Below, one piece after another: positions 17,767 to 26,071 of a stretch of 62,902 nucleotides of DNA. Each line of letters starts with the position of its first letter. Positions within the stretch are counted from its first letter, which is position 1. Where the stretch lies: the NCBI GenBank assembly GCA_003216255.1, contig QCJD01000007.1, positions 1 through 62,902 of the forward strand, read 5' to 3'. A program made the translations under genes and the position numbers. Source of the stretch: Pelagibacteraceae bacterium AG-404-N13 (lineage in GTDB: Bacteria > Pseudomonadota > Alphaproteobacteria > Pelagibacterales > Pelagibacteraceae). Below the pieces are notes generated by a model. The model had not been told where the DNA came from. It worked only from the letters and a program-made list of their open reading frames with translations, and ran no database searches.

Positions 17767-18709
17767 AAATCATAAATCCTTTATATGTGGTTTAAAAGGT
17801 AAGCATTTATCTAATCAAGAAAAGAAATTTCTAACAAAGCATAAGCCGTGGGGTGTAATTTTATTTTCAAGAAATATAAGTTCAATCAAACAAACAAAAA
17901 ACTTAACTAATTCTATCAAAAAAATATTTAAAAATAATAATTATCCAATTTTAATTGATGAAGAAGGTGGTCGAGTTACTAGACTTAAAAAATTTATCGA
18001 CAGTTCTTTATTCTCAGCAAAATATTTTGGTGACCTATATAAAAAAAACAATAAAAAATTTGAAATTTATTTCAGTGTATATGTTAAACAAATTTCATAC
18101 CTGCTAAGATCATTAGGAATAAACATTAATTCTGTTCCAGTTTTAGATTTGAGAAGATCAATTACTCATAATATAATTGGTGATAGATCCTATTCTTCAA
18201 ACAAAAAATTAGTCACAAAAATAGGCGATATATGCATAGAAAAGTTTCACAAAAATAGAATTGCCACTATAATTAAACACATTCCGGGCCATGGATTGGC
18301 TATTTCAGATAGTCATAAAAAATTGCCAATTATTAATAAAAATATTGAATATTTAATTCGAAATGACTTTCAAACATTTAAAAATAAAAAGTCTTTGATA
18401 GCAATGACTGGTCATTTGTTATTTAAAAAAATTGATAGAAACGAAACTGTTACACATTCTAAAAAAATGATTAATTTAATAAGAAACAAGATTGGTTTTA
18501 AAAATATTTTAATCACTGATGACTTATCAATGAAAGCTCTAAAATACTCATTGGAAGAAAATGTTAAAAAATCCTTTCTTGCAGGTTGTAATTTAGCACT
18601 TCATTGCAATGGTAATTTAAAAGAAATGTTAATTGTTGCTAAGAATTCACCTAAAATAGATAATTTTATTTTAAAAAAAACATCACAATTGATTGATATA
18701 ATAAGTTAG
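17756..18709 (+). CDS. nagZ: Beta-N-acetylhexosaminidase (peptidoglycan recycling)
   Basis: Family 3 glycoside hydrolase that removes GlcNAc from recycled muropeptides. Key blocks are LIDEEGGRVTRL, the catalytic KHIPGHGLAISDSHKKLP region and LITDDLSMKAL with the nucleophile Asp. At 317 residues it is a normal single-domain NagZ. Two adjacent ATG codons (17756 and 17759) can both serve as start. Confidence 0.94.
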   Translation: MMNKNHKSFICGLKGKHLSNQEKKFLTKHKPWGVILFSRNISSIKQTKNLTNSIKKIFKNNNYPILIDEEGGRVTRLKKFIDSSLFSAKYFGDLYKKNNKKFEIYFSVYVKQISYLLRSLGININSVPVLDLRRSITHNIIGDRSYSSNKKLVTKIGDICIEKFHKNRIATIIKHIPGHGLAISDSHKKLPIINKNIEYLIRNDFQTFKNKKSLIAMTGHLLFKKIDRNETVTHSKKMINLIRNKIGFKNILITDDLSMKALKYSLEENVKKSFLAGCNLALHCNGNLKEMLIVAKNSPKIDNFILKKTSQLIDIIS

Positions 18710-18717
18710 AATTAATT

Positions 18718-19455
18718 ATGGAACACACCGATTCTTTAGAATTTAATGTTGAGTTGTCTTCGTACACTGGTTCACTTGAAATATTGCTAGATTTAGCTAA
18801 AGCTCAAAAAGTTGATTTGGAAAAAATTTCAGTTACGAAATTAGCTGACCAATTTCATGAATTTATCACAAAAACTAAGAATTTAAATTTAGAGATAGCA
18901 TCCGAATATCTTTTAATGGCAACATGGTTAACTTATCTAAAATCAAAATTGTTATTGCCAGAGTCCGATGAAGAAGAGTTCAAAGCTTTAGAAGTTGCAG
19001 AAAAATTAAAATTACAATTAAAAAAATTAGAATTAATAAGATTGTTATCATCCCAAATGCTAAGTAGAAAAAGACTCGGTAGAGATGTCTTTATGAGAGG
19101 ATCGAAAAGTGGAATGAAATCTATTTATGACTCAAAATATACTTTAACTTTATTTGATGTTTTAAAAACATATGCAAACATAATTATGACTAAAGATTTT
19201 CAAAAAATGAACATTCCTAAATTACCTGTTTTCACAACAGAGGATGGTATAAGTACAATAAAAGATTTTTTTGGTAAGTTAAATGATTGGAAAAATATTT
19301 CAGAATTAATACCTAAAAATTTTAAATCTACAAAAGATTTAAAAAGAACTGGACATGCAGGAATTTTAGCTGGTTCATTAGAATTAGTTAAAGAAGGCAA
19401 TGTTAAAATCAAACAAAATAAACTTTTTGAAGACATATACATTAAAGAGAATTAA
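18718..19455 (+). CDS. scpA: Segregation and condensation protein A
   Basis: Kleisin subunit of the SMC-ScpAB condensin, 245 residues. The N-terminus FNVELSSYTGSLEILLDLAKAQKVDL matches the kleisin helical start (part shown: YTGSLEILLDLAKAQKVDL), followed by ASEYLLMATWLTYLKSKLLL. It is coupled to scpB by TAATG. Confidence 0.95.
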   Translation: MEHTDSLEFNVELSSYTGSLEILLDLAKAQKVDLEKISVTKLADQFHEFITKTKNLNLEIASEYLLMATWLTYLKSKLLLPESDEEEFKALEVAEKLKLQLKKLELIRLLSSQMLSRKRLGRDVFMRGSKSGMKSIYDSKYTLTLFDVLKTYANIIMTKDFQKMNIPKLPVFTTEDGISTIKDFFGKLNDWKNISELIPKNFKSTKDLKRTGHAGILAGSLELVKEGNVKIKQNKLFEDIYIKEN

Positions 19456-20147
19456 TGAATAAAGTTAAAAAAAATAATATTGTAAATTTTCCTGGCAAAA
19501 TTACTGAAGCAGAAAGAGAAGTAGAAGCAATTATTTTTGCTGCGGCTGAACCACTTTCTGTTGAAACAATTGAATCTAAAATTACAAAAAAAATAGATGT
19601 AATAAAAACATTAGAAAAATTAAGAAATTTTTATTCTAATAGAGGAATCAATCTTGTTTGCATCTCAAATAAGTGGTCTTTTAGAACTGCTGAAAATCTT
19701 TCCTCTTTAATGTCACAACAAAAAACAGTTGAAAAAAAATTATCTAAAGCTGCAATAGAAACTTTAGCTATAATTGTATATCACCAACCTGTTACTAGAG
19801 CTGAAATTGAAGAAATAAGAGGTGTTGCATTTGGTACTAATACTCTTGAAATACTTATGGAATTAAACTGGGTAAGACCTCTTGGAAGAAAAGATGTTCC
19901 AGGTAAACCAATTCAATATGGTACCTCAGAAGATTTTTTAAGTCATTTTAATTTGCAAAAGTTGTCAGATTTACCAACTGTTGATGAATTAGGTACAGCT
20001 GGACTAATTGATACCACAAATGTCGATGCTTCGATTTTTGGTACTGGAAAGTTCTATAAAGAAAAACAAGAAGATAAAAAGGAAAATATTTACTCAGAGA
20101 TAGATGAAATGTTAGGCAGCACTCTAAAAAATGAAGATGATGAGTAA
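19455..20147 (+). CDS. scpB: Segregation and condensation protein B
   Basis: Winged-helix partner of ScpA in the condensin complex, 230 residues. Visible blocks are EREVEAIIFAAAEPLSVE, AAIETLAIIVYHQPVTRAEIEEIRG (part: ETLAIIVYHQPVTRAEI) and PGKPIQYGTSEDFLSHF. The C-terminal ~50 residues are acidic and probably disordered. Confidence 0.95.
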   Translation: MNKVKKNNIVNFPGKITEAEREVEAIIFAAAEPLSVETIESKITKKIDVIKTLEKLRNFYSNRGINLVCISNKWSFRTAENLSSLMSQQKTVEKKLSKAAIETLAIIVYHQPVTRAEIEEIRGVAFGTNTLEILMELNWVRPLGRKDVPGKPIQYGTSEDFLSHFNLQKLSDLPTVDELGTAGLIDTTNVDASIFGTGKFYKEKQEDKKENIYSEIDEMLGSTLKNEDDE

Positions 20148-20190
20148 AAAGATACTTTTAAAATTCAAATTATAGGAGTATAAACTAATT

Positions 20191-20388
20191 ATGAGTATAG
20201 GATTTTGGCAAATTGCAATAGTTGTTATCTTAGTTGTTTTACTATTCGGCAGAGGTAAAATTTCAAGTCTGATGGGAGATGTTGCTAAAGGAATTAAAAG
20301 TTTTAAAAAAGGTATGTCAACAGATCCAACTGATGACAAAGAGCCAAAAAATATTTCAGATAATCAAGACTCAAATAACAAAGAGTAA
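20191..20388 (+). CDS. tatA: Twin-arginine translocase subunit TatA
   Basis: A 65-residue TatA: one N-terminal helix ([19 protein letters not shown]), the [20 protein letters not shown] amphipathic segment (part shown) and a short charged tail. It forms the protein-conducting pore for folded Tat substrates. It is part of the tatA-tatB-tatC unit that follows scpB. Confidence 0.95.
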   Translation: MSIGFWQIAIVVILVVLLFGRGKISSLMGDVAKGIKSFKKGMSTDPTDDKEPKNISDNQDSNNKE

Positions 20389-20391
20389 TCA

Positions 20392-20622
20392 ATGCCACAA
20401 ATTGGCTGGTTTGAAATCTTAATAATAGTTTCAATTGCAATAATAGTAGTTGGCCCAAAAGATTTTCCAATAATGTTAAAAAAAGTTGGATCTTGGATTG
20501 GATCTGCAAAAAGATATGTTTCTGATATTCAAAATCAAGTTACCGATATATCTGATGAAAAATTTGATAGCCCTGATGATAAGGCAAAAAATGAAAATAA
20601 AGAAGAAGTGAAAAATGACTAA
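20392..20622 (+). CDS. tatB: Twin-arginine translocase subunit TatB
   Basis: A 76-residue protein with the TatB pattern: PQIGWFEILIIVSIAIIVVG helix, GPKDFP hinge and an amphipathic helix. The usual long cytoplasmic tail (TatB is often >130 residues) is reduced to ~30 acidic residues. It overlaps tatC by 8 bases. Confidence 0.93.
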   Translation: MPQIGWFEILIIVSIAIIVVGPKDFPIMLKKVGSWIGSAKRYVSDIQNQVTDISDEKFDSPDDKAKNENKEEVKND

Positions 20623-21388
20623 CAAAGATAAAGAGAGTGGTTTTGTAAGTCATTTAATTGAGTTAAGACAAAGATTAATAAATTCATTGATTTGTTTAGC
20701 GTTACTATTTGTTCTTTGTTATTTTTTTTCTGAATATATTTATGGTTTTTTAGTAGAACCATATGCAGAAGCAGTAAAAAATGACGATACAAATAGAAGA
20801 TTAATTTTTACTGCACTACAAGAAACATTTCTAACTTATTTGAAAGTATCTTTTTTTGCAGCTTTTTTTATTACAAGTCCATTTCTTTTGATACAAGTTT
20901 GGAAATTTATAGCTCCTGGTTTATATAACCACGAAAAAAAAGCTATCATGCCTTACCTAGTATTAACACCAGTGCTTTTTTTGTTAGGAGGAATGCTTGT
21001 TTATTATTTAATTATGCCACTAGCAATTAAGTTTTTTTTATCTTTTGAAAGCGCCGGTCTAAACACAAATTTACCAATTCAACTTGAAGCTAAGGTCAAT
21101 GAATATTTATCTTTAGTTATGAAATTAATATTTGCTTTTGGTTTAAGTTTTCAATTACCAGTAGTTTTAAGCTTGTTAGCAAGAATAGGAGTAGTAAACT
21201 CAACATTTTTGAAAGAAAGAAGAAAATATGTTGTAGTAATAATATTTGCAGCCGCTGCAATATTAACTCCACCAGATCCAGTCACACAAATTGGTTTAGC
21301 TATACCTTTACTTATTTTATATGAATTATCAATTTTTTCAGTAAATATAATTGAAAAAAAGGCAGAACAAAGAAATGCACAACATTAA
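20615..21388 (+). CDS. tatC: Twin-arginine translocase subunit TatC
   Basis: Six-helix receptor for Tat signal peptides, 257 residues. The N-terminal FVSHLIELRQRLINS, FAAFFITSPFLLIQVWKFIAPGL (part: FFITSPFLLIQVWKFIAPGL) and AAAAILTPPDPVTQ blocks are diagnostic. The end overlaps the serS start by 14 bases. Confidence 0.97.
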   Translation: MTNKDKESGFVSHLIELRQRLINSLICLALLFVLCYFFSEYIYGFLVEPYAEAVKNDDTNRRLIFTALQETFLTYLKVSFFAAFFITSPFLLIQVWKFIAPGLYNHEKKAIMPYLVLTPVLFLLGGMLVYYLIMPLAIKFFLSFESAGLNTNLPIQLEAKVNEYLSLVMKLIFAFGLSFQLPVVLSLLARIGVVNSTFLKERRKYVVVIIFAAAAILTPPDPVTQIGLAIPLLILYELSIFSVNIIEKKAEQRNAQH

Positions 21389-22634
21389 AGATATTAGAAA
21401 TAATTTTGAAGATTTCAAAAATAGTATCAAACATAGAAATATTGATATTAATTTAAATGAAATAATTGAATTAGATAAAAAAAATAGAAATTTTATTCAT
21501 GATAAAGAAAAACTTGAAATGGAAAAAAAATCTATTTCTAAATCAAAAGATGAAAGTTTATTTAAGAAATCAAAAGAAATATCAATACAAATTGAAGAAT
21601 TAAGCAAAAAACAAAAAATTATTAAAGATAAACTTGATAACATACTCAGCTCTATACCAAATGTTCCTTTAAATGATGTGCCTCTTGGTAAAGATGAAAA
21701 TGATAATAAAGAAGTTGTTAAAGTCGGAAAAATTAATAAATTTTCTTTTAAACCTAAGTCACATTATGAATTAGGTGAAAAACTTAAAATGTTAGATTTT
21801 GATCTAGCTTCAAAAACAACTGGATCAAGGTTTGTTTTTGTAAAAGACAAGCTTGCGACTTTAGAAAGAGCAATATCAAATTTTATGATTGATACACACA
21901 CTAAAATTAATGGTTATACAGAAATTTCTCCACCATTGATGGCCACTGATAATACAATGTTTGGTACTGGACAGTTACCAAAATTTGAAAATGATCAATT
22001 TGAAATTAAGTTTGATGATAAAAATGAAAGGAAATTCTTGATACCTACAGCTGAAGTAATACTTACCAATATGGTTAAAAATCAAATTTTAAACATCAAT
22101 TCATTACCAATGAGACTTGTTGCTTCTACACCATGTTTTAGAAAAGAAGCTGGTAGTTATGGTAAAGATACTAAAGGAATGATCAGACAGCATCAATTTT
22201 ACAAAGTAGAATTAGTTAGTATTGTTGAGAACAACAAATGTTTAGATGAACTTGAAAGAATGACAAATTGTGCAACAAAAATTTTAGATGATCTAAAACT
22301 TCCTTATAGAAAAATTATTTTAAGCACAGGTGATATGGGCTTTAGTGCAGAAAAAACTTATGATATTGAAGTTTGGCTTCCCTCTGAAGAAAAATATAGA
22401 GAAATTTCAAGCTGCTCATCATGTGGTACTTTTCAAGCAACGAGAATGAAGGCAAGATACAAAAACAAGGATAATAATACCGAATTTGTTGGTACTTTAA
22501 ATGGTAGTGGTTTGGCTGTTGGAAGAACATTGATAGCAATTTTAGAAAATTATCAGACTGAAGATGGATCAATTATAATTCCAGATGTACTAAAACCATA
22601 TATGGGAAATATCGATAAAATTTCTATCAATTAA
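21375..22634 (+). CDS. serS: Serine--tRNA ligase
   Basis: Class II synthetase for tRNA-Ser, 419 residues from this start. The N-terminal long coiled-coil arm (MHNIKDIRNNFEDFKNS onward) is followed by the class II motifs, including TPCFRKEAGSYGKDTKGMIR, the ISSCSSCGTFQATRM block and GSGLAVGRTLIAILEN. An in-frame ATG at 21351 would add MKKRQNKE, but the family starts at the MHNIKDIR segment, so 21375 is preferred. Confidence 0.96.
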   Translation: MHNIKDIRNNFEDFKNSIKHRNIDINLNEIIELDKKNRNFIHDKEKLEMEKKSISKSKDESLFKKSKEISIQIEELSKKQKIIKDKLDNILSSIPNVPLNDVPLGKDENDNKEVVKVGKINKFSFKPKSHYELGEKLKMLDFDLASKTTGSRFVFVKDKLATLERAISNFMIDTHTKINGYTEISPPLMATDNTMFGTGQLPKFENDQFEIKFDDKNERKFLIPTAEVILTNMVKNQILNINSLPMRLVASTPCFRKEAGSYGKDTKGMIRQHQFYKVELVSIVENNKCLDELERMTNCATKILDDLKLPYRKIILSTGDMGFSAEKTYDIEVWLPSEEKYREISSCSSCGTFQATRMKARYKNKDNNTEFVGTLNGSGLAVGRTLIAILENYQTEDGSIIIPDVLKPYMGNIDKISIN

Positions 22635-22688
22635 GAGTTGTCTTTAAATATTAGATAGTATAAATAATCGTAAACTTAAGAGGACATC

Positions 22689-22976
22689 ATGGATGCTGGA
22701 ATTGGACAATTTATACCTTTAATTTTAATTTTTGTAATATTTTATTTCTTTTTAATAAGACCACAGCAAAAAAAAGTCAAAGAGCACAAACTAATGGTTG
22801 AAGGTTTAAAAAGAGGGGACAAAGTTATAACAACAGGTGGAATTATTGGATCAGTTGAAAGAATTATAGATAACGAAAAAGTTGAAGTTAAAATTTCAGA
22901 AAATGTTAGTGTTGAAATAGTTAGAGCTAGCGGTATCCAAAGTTTAGTAAATAATACTGTTGAGCCTAAAAAATAA
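22689..22976 (+). CDS. yajC: Preprotein translocase accessory subunit YajC
   Basis: A 95-residue single-helix protein that associates with SecDF. It shows the YajC pattern FYFFLIRPQQKKVKEHK and VITTGGIIGSVE. A clear AAGAGGA ribosome site precedes the ATG. It is the first gene of yajC-secD-secF. Confidence 0.95.
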   Translation: MDAGIGQFIPLILIFVIFYFFLIRPQQKKVKEHKLMVEGLKRGDKVITTGGIIGSVERIIDNEKVEVKISENVSVEIVRASGIQSLVNNTVEPKK

Positions 22977-22991
22977 TATTCAAAATTTAAA

Positions 22992-24545
22992 GTGTTATAC
23001 TTTTCCAAATTAAGGGTTATTTCAGTTTTAATATTTACTTTAATAGTTTCTTATTTTGCAGCATCAAATTTCTTAAAATTTGACGATGAATATTTTTCTA
23101 AAAATATAAAACTTGGTCTTGATTTGCAGGGTGGTTCTTATCTGCTTTTAGAAATTGATAACGATCCTGTTATTACTCAAAAATTACAAAGTAAATTGAT
23201 AGACTTGAAAAGATATTTTAAAGATAAGAAGTTAACAATAAGAAATTTTTCCATTGATAAAAATACGATTATTTTTGAGTCATCAGATGATAATGTAGAT
23301 GAAGTATTAAAACTTTTAGATGATGATGAAAGCGAAATTAATCCTTATTTTCAACAATATAAATCTCATACATTTGATTTTGTAGAAAATGATAATTTTT
23401 TTAAACTTTCTTTATCAAATTATGGTTTAGTATTACTTAAAAATTCATCTCTAGATCAAGCAATCGAAATAGTTAGAAGAAGAGTTGACGAAGTAGGAAC
23501 AAATGAACCGAATATATTAAAAAGAGGAAATGACAGAATTTTAGTTGAATTACCAGGATTAGATGATCCAGGCAGAATAAAATCATTATTAGGAAAAACT
23601 GCCAATCTAACTTTCCAATTTATAACACAGAACAATGAAGAGTCTTTTGGTACTGAAAAGTTGCAATTCGATGATGGTTCTGAAGAAGCATTTGTCAGTA
23701 AAAGAATTATTTTAAGTGGTGATAATTTAGTAGATGCAAAGCCGTCTATGGATACACAATCAAATGAAACAGTTGTAAATTTTACCCTTGATAGAGTAGG
23801 TGCAAAAAAATTTGGAAAAGCTACAAGCACTGGTGTTGGTAAAAGGTTAGCAATTATATTGGATGGTAAAATTATAAGTGCTCCTAGTGTAAGAGAGCCT
23901 ATAATTGGTGGCTCAGGACAAATTTCAGGAGATTTTACTTTTCAATCTGCAACAGATTTAGCTTTATTATTAAGATCTGGTGCGTTACCAGCTCCGTTAA
24001 ACATAATAGAGGAAAGAACAGTTGGTCCTGGTTTAGGTCAAGATTCAATTGATGCAGGAATATTTTCATTAGTTATCGGGTTTGCTTTAGTTGTCTTATT
24101 TATGATTTATAAATATAGAATATTTGGTGTTATTGCTAATTTAGCTTTAATTTCTAACTTATTTTTATTAGTTGGAATTTTAACTTTATTTGAAGCAACT
24201 TTAACATTACCTGGAATTGCAGGGATAATTCTTACTGTGGGAATGGCTGTTGATGCCAACGTACTTATTTTTGAAAGAATTAAAGAAGAAATAAAAAATG
24301 AAAAAAATTATATAATTGCGTTTGACTCAGGTTATATAAAATCTAGAACAACTATATTAGATGCAAATATAACAACTTTAATTGCTGCTTTTATACTATT
24401 TTTTATGGGATCTGGTCCCATTAAAGGTTTTTCAGTAACACTAGGCGTTGGAATATTAACTACCTTATTTTCCGTTTATTTTATAGCACGTCTGTTTACA
24501 GCATTTTTTGTAATAAAAAATAAAAATAAGGAAAATTTAATCTAA
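22992..24545 (+). CDS. secD: Protein translocase subunit SecD
   Basis: RND-type membrane protein (517 residues) that uses the proton gradient to help complete Sec export. It has one N-terminal helix, a large periplasmic P1 domain (GLDLQGGSYLLLEID, IVRRRVDEVGTNEP) and five C-terminal helices with GIILTVGMAVDANVLIFERI. The start is GTG; no in-frame ATG lies upstream. It is followed by secF at the next base. Confidence 0.97.
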   Translation: MLYFSKLRVISVLIFTLIVSYFAASNFLKFDDEYFSKNIKLGLDLQGGSYLLLEIDNDPVITQKLQSKLIDLKRYFKDKKLTIRNFSIDKNTIIFESSDDNVDEVLKLLDDDESEINPYFQQYKSHTFDFVENDNFFKLSLSNYGLVLLKNSSLDQAIEIVRRRVDEVGTNEPNILKRGNDRILVELPGLDDPGRIKSLLGKTANLTFQFITQNNEESFGTEKLQFDDGSEEAFVSKRIILSGDNLVDAKPSMDTQSNETVVNFTLDRVGAKKFGKATSTGVGKRLAIILDGKIISAPSVREPIIGGSGQISGDFTFQSATDLALLLRSGALPAPLNIIEERTVGPGLGQDSIDAGIFSLVIGFALVVLFMIYKYRIFGVIANLALISNLFLLVGILTLFEATLTLPGIAGIILTVGMAVDANVLIFERIKEEIKNEKNYIIAFDSGYIKSRTTILDANITTLIAAFILFFMGSGPIKGFSVTLGVGILTTLFSVYFIARLFTAFFVIKNKNKENLI

Positions 24546-25439
24546 ATGAAAACAATTCAATTTAATAAACTATATAAGCTTTTTAATATTACCTCAGTGT
24601 TTCTGATTGTTATATCTTTATGCTTATTATTGTTCAAAGGTCTTAACTTTGGTGTTGATTTTAAAGGTGGAACTTTAATTGAAATCAGAACAGATCAAAG
24701 TTCTTCTAAAATATCTTTAATAAGAGATAGCTTCAATCAAATGAATTTAGGAGATGTTTCAGTAAAAAGCTTCGGTAATGAAACTGATTATATTGTAAAA
24801 TTTGAAAAACAAAATTCAAATGATCCTGAATTTATTGAAAATATTAAGCAAAAATTATCAAATTCAATTGGTAACGTAGATTTTAGACGAGTGGAAAACG
24901 TGGGGCCTAAAGTAAGCGCAGAATTACTTAGATCAGGAATTATAGCTATAGGTTTATCATTAGCCGCAATGCTGTTGTATATCTGGATAAGATTTGAATG
25001 GCAATTTAGTTTAGGAGCAATTTTAGCATTGTTTCATGATGTAATATTAACATTAGGAATATTTTCGCTTTTTTCATTAGAAATTAATTTATCAATTGTT
25101 GCAGCTGTTTTAACAATTGTTGGCTATTCAATGAATGACACAGTTGTAATTTTTGATCGTGTAAGAGAAAATTTAAGAAAGTATGCCGATATTAAAATTT
25201 TCGAATTAACAAATATTTCAATTAACGAAACTTTATCAAGAACAATAATTACATCTGCAACTACATTATTGGCTCTTTTATCAATATATTTATTTGGAGG
25301 AGAAATTTTAAAAGGTTTTTCTCTAGCAATGATACTTGGAGTAATTTTTGGAACTTATTCATCAATATACATAGCAAATCCAATTCTAGTTTTGCTTAAA
25401 GTTAGTCAGAGAACAATTATAAAAGAAGAAAAAGATTAG
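24546..25439 (+). CDS. secF: Protein translocase subunit SecF
   Basis: Partner of SecD, 297 residues, six helices. Diagnostic parts are LNFGVDFKGGTLIEIR, ALFHDVILTLGIFSL and TIVGYSMNDTVVIFDRVREN. It ends convergent with, and overlapping by four bases, the PuuD-like gene. Confidence 0.97.
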   Translation: MKTIQFNKLYKLFNITSVFLIVISLCLLLFKGLNFGVDFKGGTLIEIRTDQSSSKISLIRDSFNQMNLGDVSVKSFGNETDYIVKFEKQNSNDPEFIENIKQKLSNSIGNVDFRRVENVGPKVSAELLRSGIIAIGLSLAAMLLYIWIRFEWQFSLGAILALFHDVILTLGIFSLFSLEINLSIVAAVLTIVGYSMNDTVVIFDRVRENLRKYADIKIFELTNISINETLSRTIITSATTLLALLSIYLFGGEILKGFSLAMILGVIFGTYSSIYIANPILVLLKVSQRTIIKEEKD

Positions 25440-26038
25440 TATAAATTTTGTGCTGCTACCATTGATAAAAGCATTGGTAATGACAGCAAAGTATTTGTTC
25501 TAGAAAATAGCATTGCAGTTTTAGCAGACTTAGCTTTTTTTTCAGGATCACAATCGACTATGCCTAAAGCTCTTTTTTGATTTGGCCAAATTACAAACCA
25601 AACATTGAAGGCCATTATTAAACCTAACCACATACCAATACCAATTGCAGTATCTCTTCCACCGCCAGATCCAATGCCTAGTGTCATAGCTTGATGAAGA
25701 TATCCATTAAGGTAAGCTAATATCAATCCAGATATTATTGTTAAAAGTGCTGCCCATCTAAACCAAAACAATGCTGAAGGAGCTATAACTTTACCTATTG
25801 CAGGTTTTTGATCATCGGGAATTTTAGGCATATTTGGAATTTGAACAAAGTTGAAATACCATAATAAACCAATCCACATAATTGCGACAACTACATGTAT
25901 ATATCTGAATAACCAACTCCAAAAAATTATATCTATATCAAATCCACCATTTCCAAAATATAAACCTAAGAACAAAAGTATAGATAGTCCTAAAGAAATA
26001 TGAATTGTTTTTGAAAGTGATTGTAGAATCGAAGTCAT
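25436..26038 (-). CDS. PuuD-like (urate hydroxylase N-terminal type) membrane protein, no cytochrome c domain
   Basis: A 200-residue membrane protein with about five helices. The blocks FRYIHVVVAIMWIGLLWYFNF, ALFWFRWAALLTIISGL (heme- or cofactor-type histidine in the first) and FNVWFVIWPNQKRALG match the membrane half of bacterial PuuD/urate oxidase N-terminal proteins, as I recall. In PuuD that half is followed by a cytochrome c domain (CxxCH). No such domain is present here. Urate hydroxylation is therefore not established. Confidence 0.72.
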   Translation of the reverse strand: MTSILQSLSKTIHISLGLSILLFLGLYFGNGGFDIDIIFWSWLFRYIHVVVAIMWIGLLWYFNFVQIPNMPKIPDDQKPAIGKVIAPSALFWFRWAALLTIISGLILAYLNGYLHQAMTLGIGSGGGRDTAIGIGMWLGLIMAFNVWFVIWPNQKRALGIVDCDPEKKAKSAKTAMLFSRTNTLLSLPMLLSMVAAQNLY

Positions 26039-26071
26039 TATATTTTTTTATACACTAAATTTGTCTAAATT

